Shown here: positions 61,234 through 64,000 of the stretch, piece after piece
How positions within the stretch are numbered: the stretch's first letter is position 1
How the letters are laid out: each line of letters opens with the position of its first letter
Source: Acidobacteriota bacterium
Lineage (GTDB): Bacteria > Acidobacteriota > Vicinamibacteria > Marinacidobacterales > Marinacidobacteraceae
NCBI GenBank assembly: GCA_022822745.1
Contig: JAJEAO010000033.1
Coordinates: 1 to 64,000 of the forward strand
Length of the DNA: 64,000 nt
Direction of reading: 5' to 3'
Made by a program: the position numbers and the translations under genes
Notes under the pieces: model-generated
What the model saw: the letters and a program-made list of their open reading frames with translations, nothing else
Database searches by the model: none
Told to the model about the DNA's origin: nothing

Positions 61234-61982
61234 CGGAATCCGTGGAGCCGTCGGGCCCGGTCCCGGCGGGACGGGTCGCGAGCCCGTCGTGGCGGCGGCT
61301 CCTGCGCCGGGGCTGGCAGCCGCTGCTGTGGGTCGTCTTCGTTCTGGCGGCCGTCGGGATGCCGGTCCTGCTGGGGGTGGGCGATCCGGCGGGCGCCGAA
61401 CTGCCCGCCTGGATCCCGCGGGGTCCGTTCGGGCTGATCGCGGTCCACGCCGGACTCGTCGCGTTCGCGGCGCCGAACACGATCTTCTGCCTCGCGGCGG
61501 GGGCGCTCTTCGGCTTCGGATGGGGAGCGATCATCGCCTCGGTGGGGACCGGACTCGGTTCGCTGACGGCGTTCCTCGCGGCGCGACTCGTCCTCGGGCG
61601 GCTCTCGGCGAAGTTCCTGCGGCGGTTCCCTCGAACGGAAAGGCTCTTCCGCGTCTTCGGCGGCGGAGGCGTCCGCATCGTGCTGCTCACCCGGCTCTCG
61701 CCGCTGATCCCGTTCGCGGCGCAGAACTACGGCTGGGCGCTGACCCCGGTCCGGTTTCGGACGTACGCCGCCGGATCGCTGCTCGCCGCGCCGGTCGGAG
61801 CGACGCTGTTCGCCCACCTCGGGGCGGCGGGCTCCGCCGGGGTGGCGCTCGCTTCGGGTCGGTGGTCCGGGACCGCCGCGGTCACGGTCCTGGGCGCGGT
61901 CGCGACGTTGCTGCTCGTCCGCTGGATCAGCCGCGCGGCCAGCGCCGCCCTCGACGGCGAACTCGGGGCGGGCGAACGTTGA
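61203..61982 (+). CDS. TVP38/TMEM64 (VTT domain) membrane protein
   Basis: The 259-residue protein has several hydrophobic segments and the VTT core: [63 protein letters not shown]/DedA-type proteins are linked to lipid scrambling and membrane homeostasis. The start at TTG 61203 overlaps mmsA by 31 nt; GTG 61242 is an alternative without overlap. Co-transcription with mmsA is likely. Confidence 0.85.
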   Translation: MAARRFAPVLTESVEPSGPVPAGRVASPSWRRLLRRGWQPLLWVVFVLAAVGMPVLLGVGDPAGAELPAWIPRGPFGLIAVHAGLVAFAAPNTIFCLAAGALFGFGWGAIIASVGTGLGSLTAFLAARLVLGRLSAKFLRRFPRTERLFRVFGGGGVRIVLLTRLSPLIPFAAQNYGWALTPVRFRTYAAGSLLAAPVGATLFAHLGAAGSAGVALASGRWSGTAAVTVLGAVATLLLVRWISRAASAALDGELGAGER

Positions 61983-62086
61983 GCGTCTTCGGCATCGGCG
62001 CTCGTCGCGGGCCTTCCGGCCCGGACGCCCGCCGCATCGGGGATGCGGGGCCGCGTGCGGCCCGCACAGTGGATCCGCCGGGTTCC

Positions 62087-63235
62087 TCAGTTCGTGAGCG
62101 CCCACGCACGCTGCCAGCCCACCATGAGCTGCCAGGTACGGGGCATCTGCGGACCGTTGAGATCCTGGTGGAGGGGCACGCCGAGCTCGAAGGCGAGCCG
62201 GTGCTCGCGGATCGCGCCGCTCTGCCCGGCGAGGTTCACGCCGACGAGGCCGGTGACCCGCGTCCCACCGTAGTTCGCGGGATCGGCCGTGGGCACGGGT
62301 CCCATGATCATGCCGTCCCGGCCGGAGATGGCGCCCATGGAGTCGAACTGGACCCGGGCCGTGAGAGCCACGGCGGGCGCGGGCTGGAGCATGGCCCAGG
62401 CGGTGGCGAGCACCTCGTTGCCGAGCGCGTAGCCCTCGGAGTTTTCTCCGAAGCGCACCTTGCCGCGGACCTGACCGCCGATGCTGGTTCGACCGCGCTT
62501 CGTCTGGACCACGAGCCCCGGCTGGAAGTCGAAGGTTCCGGAGCCGAGCTGCATCGCGTAGGGCAGGCGGATTTCCCGGGTCATGCCGTTCGGGAGCAGG
62601 GCTTCGCCGGTCTCGTCGAGCGAACCGGTCGGGAGACCGACGCCGGCGAGGAGATGGGCGCGCACCGGGCCGTCGGAGAGGCCGATCATCGCCGCCACGC
62701 TGCTGTCCGCCAGGCCGGAGGTTCCCGTGTCGAAGCTCCCGATCGAGGCGCCCATCAGGTTGTGGGTTTCGAGCGTCATGTCCCGGCGCATCAACATGCC
62801 CATCGCCATGAGCGTCACCCGGTCGTGGACTCCGAGCATGGCGCCGAGCATGTGCATCTGCATCGGCATCTCGCGCGGGAGGATGCGCATCCTGGGGGGC
62901 TGGCCGGGGTTGCCGAAGAACGGGTTGTCCACGGCGAGGGTGTCCACGTCCGAGAGTTCCGTGGAGTTGTCCCGGAGGCCGCTCATCGCCATCGGGGCGA
63001 AGCGGTAGGAGAACATGAACTCGCCGCGGGCGTGCATGTGATCGGCCATGACCCCGATCGGGGCGTGGCCGTCGGCGTCATAGGGGTTTTCCTGGTCGTC
63101 GGCGACGGGCTCGGGGCGCCGGGGATCCCGGGCGCCCGACTCGGCGCCGGCGAGGGGAGCTGCGCCGAGAAGGACGAGGAGGAGCGAGAGGGGAAGGAGG
63201 GCGCGTCGGAGGCGCCGGGAGGAGGGGCTGGACAT
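62087..63235 (-). CDS. Met/His-rich outer-membrane transporter-like barrel protein
   Basis: The 382-residue protein has a signal peptide (LLPLSLLLVLLGAAPLAGAE). HAPIGVMADHMHARGEFMFS, a Met-rich stretch (PREMPMQMHMLGAMLG, LMAMGMLMRRDM) and amphipathic strands to the end follow. It resembles 'transporter' proteins often found beside copper or other metal-resistance genes. The Met and His clusters fit soft-metal contact. ATG 63235 is preferred over GTG 63277. The Cys-rich gene just upstream is probably in the same operon. Confidence 0.82.
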   Translation of the reverse strand: MSSPSSRRLRRALLPLSLLLVLLGAAPLAGAESGARDPRRPEPVADDQENPYDADGHAPIGVMADHMHARGEFMFSYRFAPMAMSGLRDNSTELSDVDTLAVDNPFFGNPGQPPRMRILPREMPMQMHMLGAMLGVHDRVTLMAMGMLMRRDMTLETHNLMGASIGSFDTGTSGLADSSVAAMIGLSDGPVRAHLLAGVGLPTGSLDETGEALLPNGMTREIRLPYAMQLGSGTFDFQPGLVVQTKRGRTSIGGQVRGKVRFGENSEGYALGNEVLATAWAMLQPAPAVALTARVQFDSMGAISGRDGMIMGPVPTADPANYGGTRVTGLVGVNLAGQSGAIREHRLAFELGVPLHQDLNGPQMPRTWQLMVGWQRAWALTN

Positions 63236-63376
63236 GGAGAAGAGATCCTGGACGGAAGGGAGGCGGAGCTGCCGCACCCGGAGGGGGCCGGGGGCAGGAC
63301 TCCTGAAACGGAACCGAACCCGGACAGCCGCAGACGGATCGGATCCCGCGCGGGATCGGGTTCGAGAGGTCTCTTC

Positions 63377-63661
63377 TCAGGCGGGCGGGCCGCGGGGGGG
63401 AGCGCCCGGACAGACTCGGCACGGGAGGATCGGGACCGCCGCAAGCGACGGTCGCGCGCCCACCCGGTCCGGGACACGGGGCGACTCCGTCGAGACGGGA
63501 AGTTCGCCGGACGCGGCTGGTCCGCAACAGCACTCGGTGACGCATTCCGGACAGTCGGCGGCGCAGTCCATCCCCAGCATGTGGGGGGTGGCGAAGACCT
63601 GGGCGCCGGAGAATGCAACGAGGATCGCGAGGACGGCGACGATGCGGAGCGGGATCTTCAC
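63377..63661 (-). CDS. Small exported Cys-rich protein
   Basis: From GTG 63661 the 94-residue protein begins MKIPLRIVAVLAILVAFSGA and QVFA, a signal peptide. MLGMDCAADCPECVTECCCG, with six cysteines in 14 residues, and a distal PCRVCPG follow. The pattern fits a periplasmic metal-binding or disulfide-rich protein. GTG 63682 would add seven residues. The Met/His-rich outer-membrane gene follows 141 nt downstream, so a shared metal-handling role is inferred. Confidence 0.7.
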   Translation of the reverse strand: MKIPLRIVAVLAILVAFSGAQVFATPHMLGMDCAADCPECVTECCCGPAASGELPVSTESPRVPDRVGARPSLAAVPILPCRVCPGAPPRGPPA

Positions 63662-64000
63662 GGGTGCGAGTCCGCTTGGCACGGTACCACATCATCCGGG
63701 CGCCGCGGATCGTCGGCAGGGGTCGCCGAGGGCTCCGGCTCGAGGCCTGCGGGCGTCGGCGTTCCTCGACGGGCCGGTCGAGCTGGAGGATCGGGTGAGC
63801 CAGCCGGCGCTTCCCGGACCCGGACCCGTGATTCCGGACCGGCCGGGCCCGATCCGTGCGACCGGTGCGACCGTTGATCCCGGATGCAGGCTTCGGGGCG
63901 ACCACGGATGCGCCAACGCGACATCACGCTCTACCGGAGCCCGGCGCGCTCGTCGCCGGAGTCCCGAGGCTCCCCGGCGCGACGATCAGGAGACCGCGTC
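63662..64000. other. Right-edge region without a supported gene
   Basis: I see no convincing gene. A plus-strand frame opening at ATG 63909 (MRQRDITLYRSPARSSPESR) runs off the edge and cannot be judged from 30 codons. Confidence 0.4.

Noticed and set aside
63377..63379. TGA ending the Cys-rich protein considered as another selenocysteine codon
   Set aside because: The downstream frame is not protein-like and no hairpin with a suitable loop follows within 40 nt. It is treated as a normal stop.

Overview
The window is very GC-rich DNA (around 70 % by eye) from a Gram-negative bacterium. Outer-membrane receptors, a DUF5916 barrel, signal-peptide hydrolases and lipoproteins support this. A type III glutamine synthetase, tandem DUF507 genes, DUF885, penicillin-acylase and amidohydrolase exoenzymes and UGA-decoded selenoproteins suggest Acidobacteriota or a related phylum such as Gemmatimonadota. 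That placement is an inference; no rRNA or classical marker gene is present.

Layout. 1-10 kb: one giant modular type I polyketide synthase on the minus strand, running off the left edge. 10-13 kb: metallophosphoesterase, a 4'-phosphopantetheinyl transferase able to arm the PKS carrier domains, and an alpha/beta hydrolase. 13-23 kb: glutamine synthetase III, a group II PLP decarboxylase, an MscS channel, a lipoprotein amidohydrolase paired with ygfZ, and a class V aminotransferase-like protein that has lost its PLP lysine. 23-36 kb: exported degradative functions (DUF885, GH2 beta-galactosidase, an exported FAH-family hydrolase coupled to a DUF819 permease, penicillin acylase). 35.6-44 kb: a dicarboxylate-type symporter, a class V aminotransferase, a membrane-anchored PCYCGC-family selenoprotein, a spermidine-synthase-like membrane protein and a PQQ dehydrogenase. 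44-53 kb: an amber-interrupted AAA ATPase, galactokinase, Lhr helicase, kynureninase and two DUF507 genes. 53-54 kb: tRNA-Asp and a SelW/Rdx selenoprotein. 54-64 kb: a TonB-dependent receptor, a DUF5916 protein, methylmalonate-semialdehyde dehydrogenase, a TVP38-type membrane protein, and a Met/His-rich outer-membrane protein with a Cys-rich partner that looks metal-related.

The strongest discovery is a pair of selenoprotein genes that ordinary gene calling would truncate or miss. Both have an in-frame TGA at a position where the family carries a redox cysteine. Both are followed by a perfect hairpin whose loop begins GGUC, as in the E. coli fdhF SECIS. Other notable points are a ketosynthase with Ser in place of the catalytic Cys behind an N-terminal carrier domain, a recurring 30-bp tandem-repeat period in the PKS region and at other sites, a 135-bp inverted-repeat element, and a nested palindrome at the start of the broken ATPase gene.
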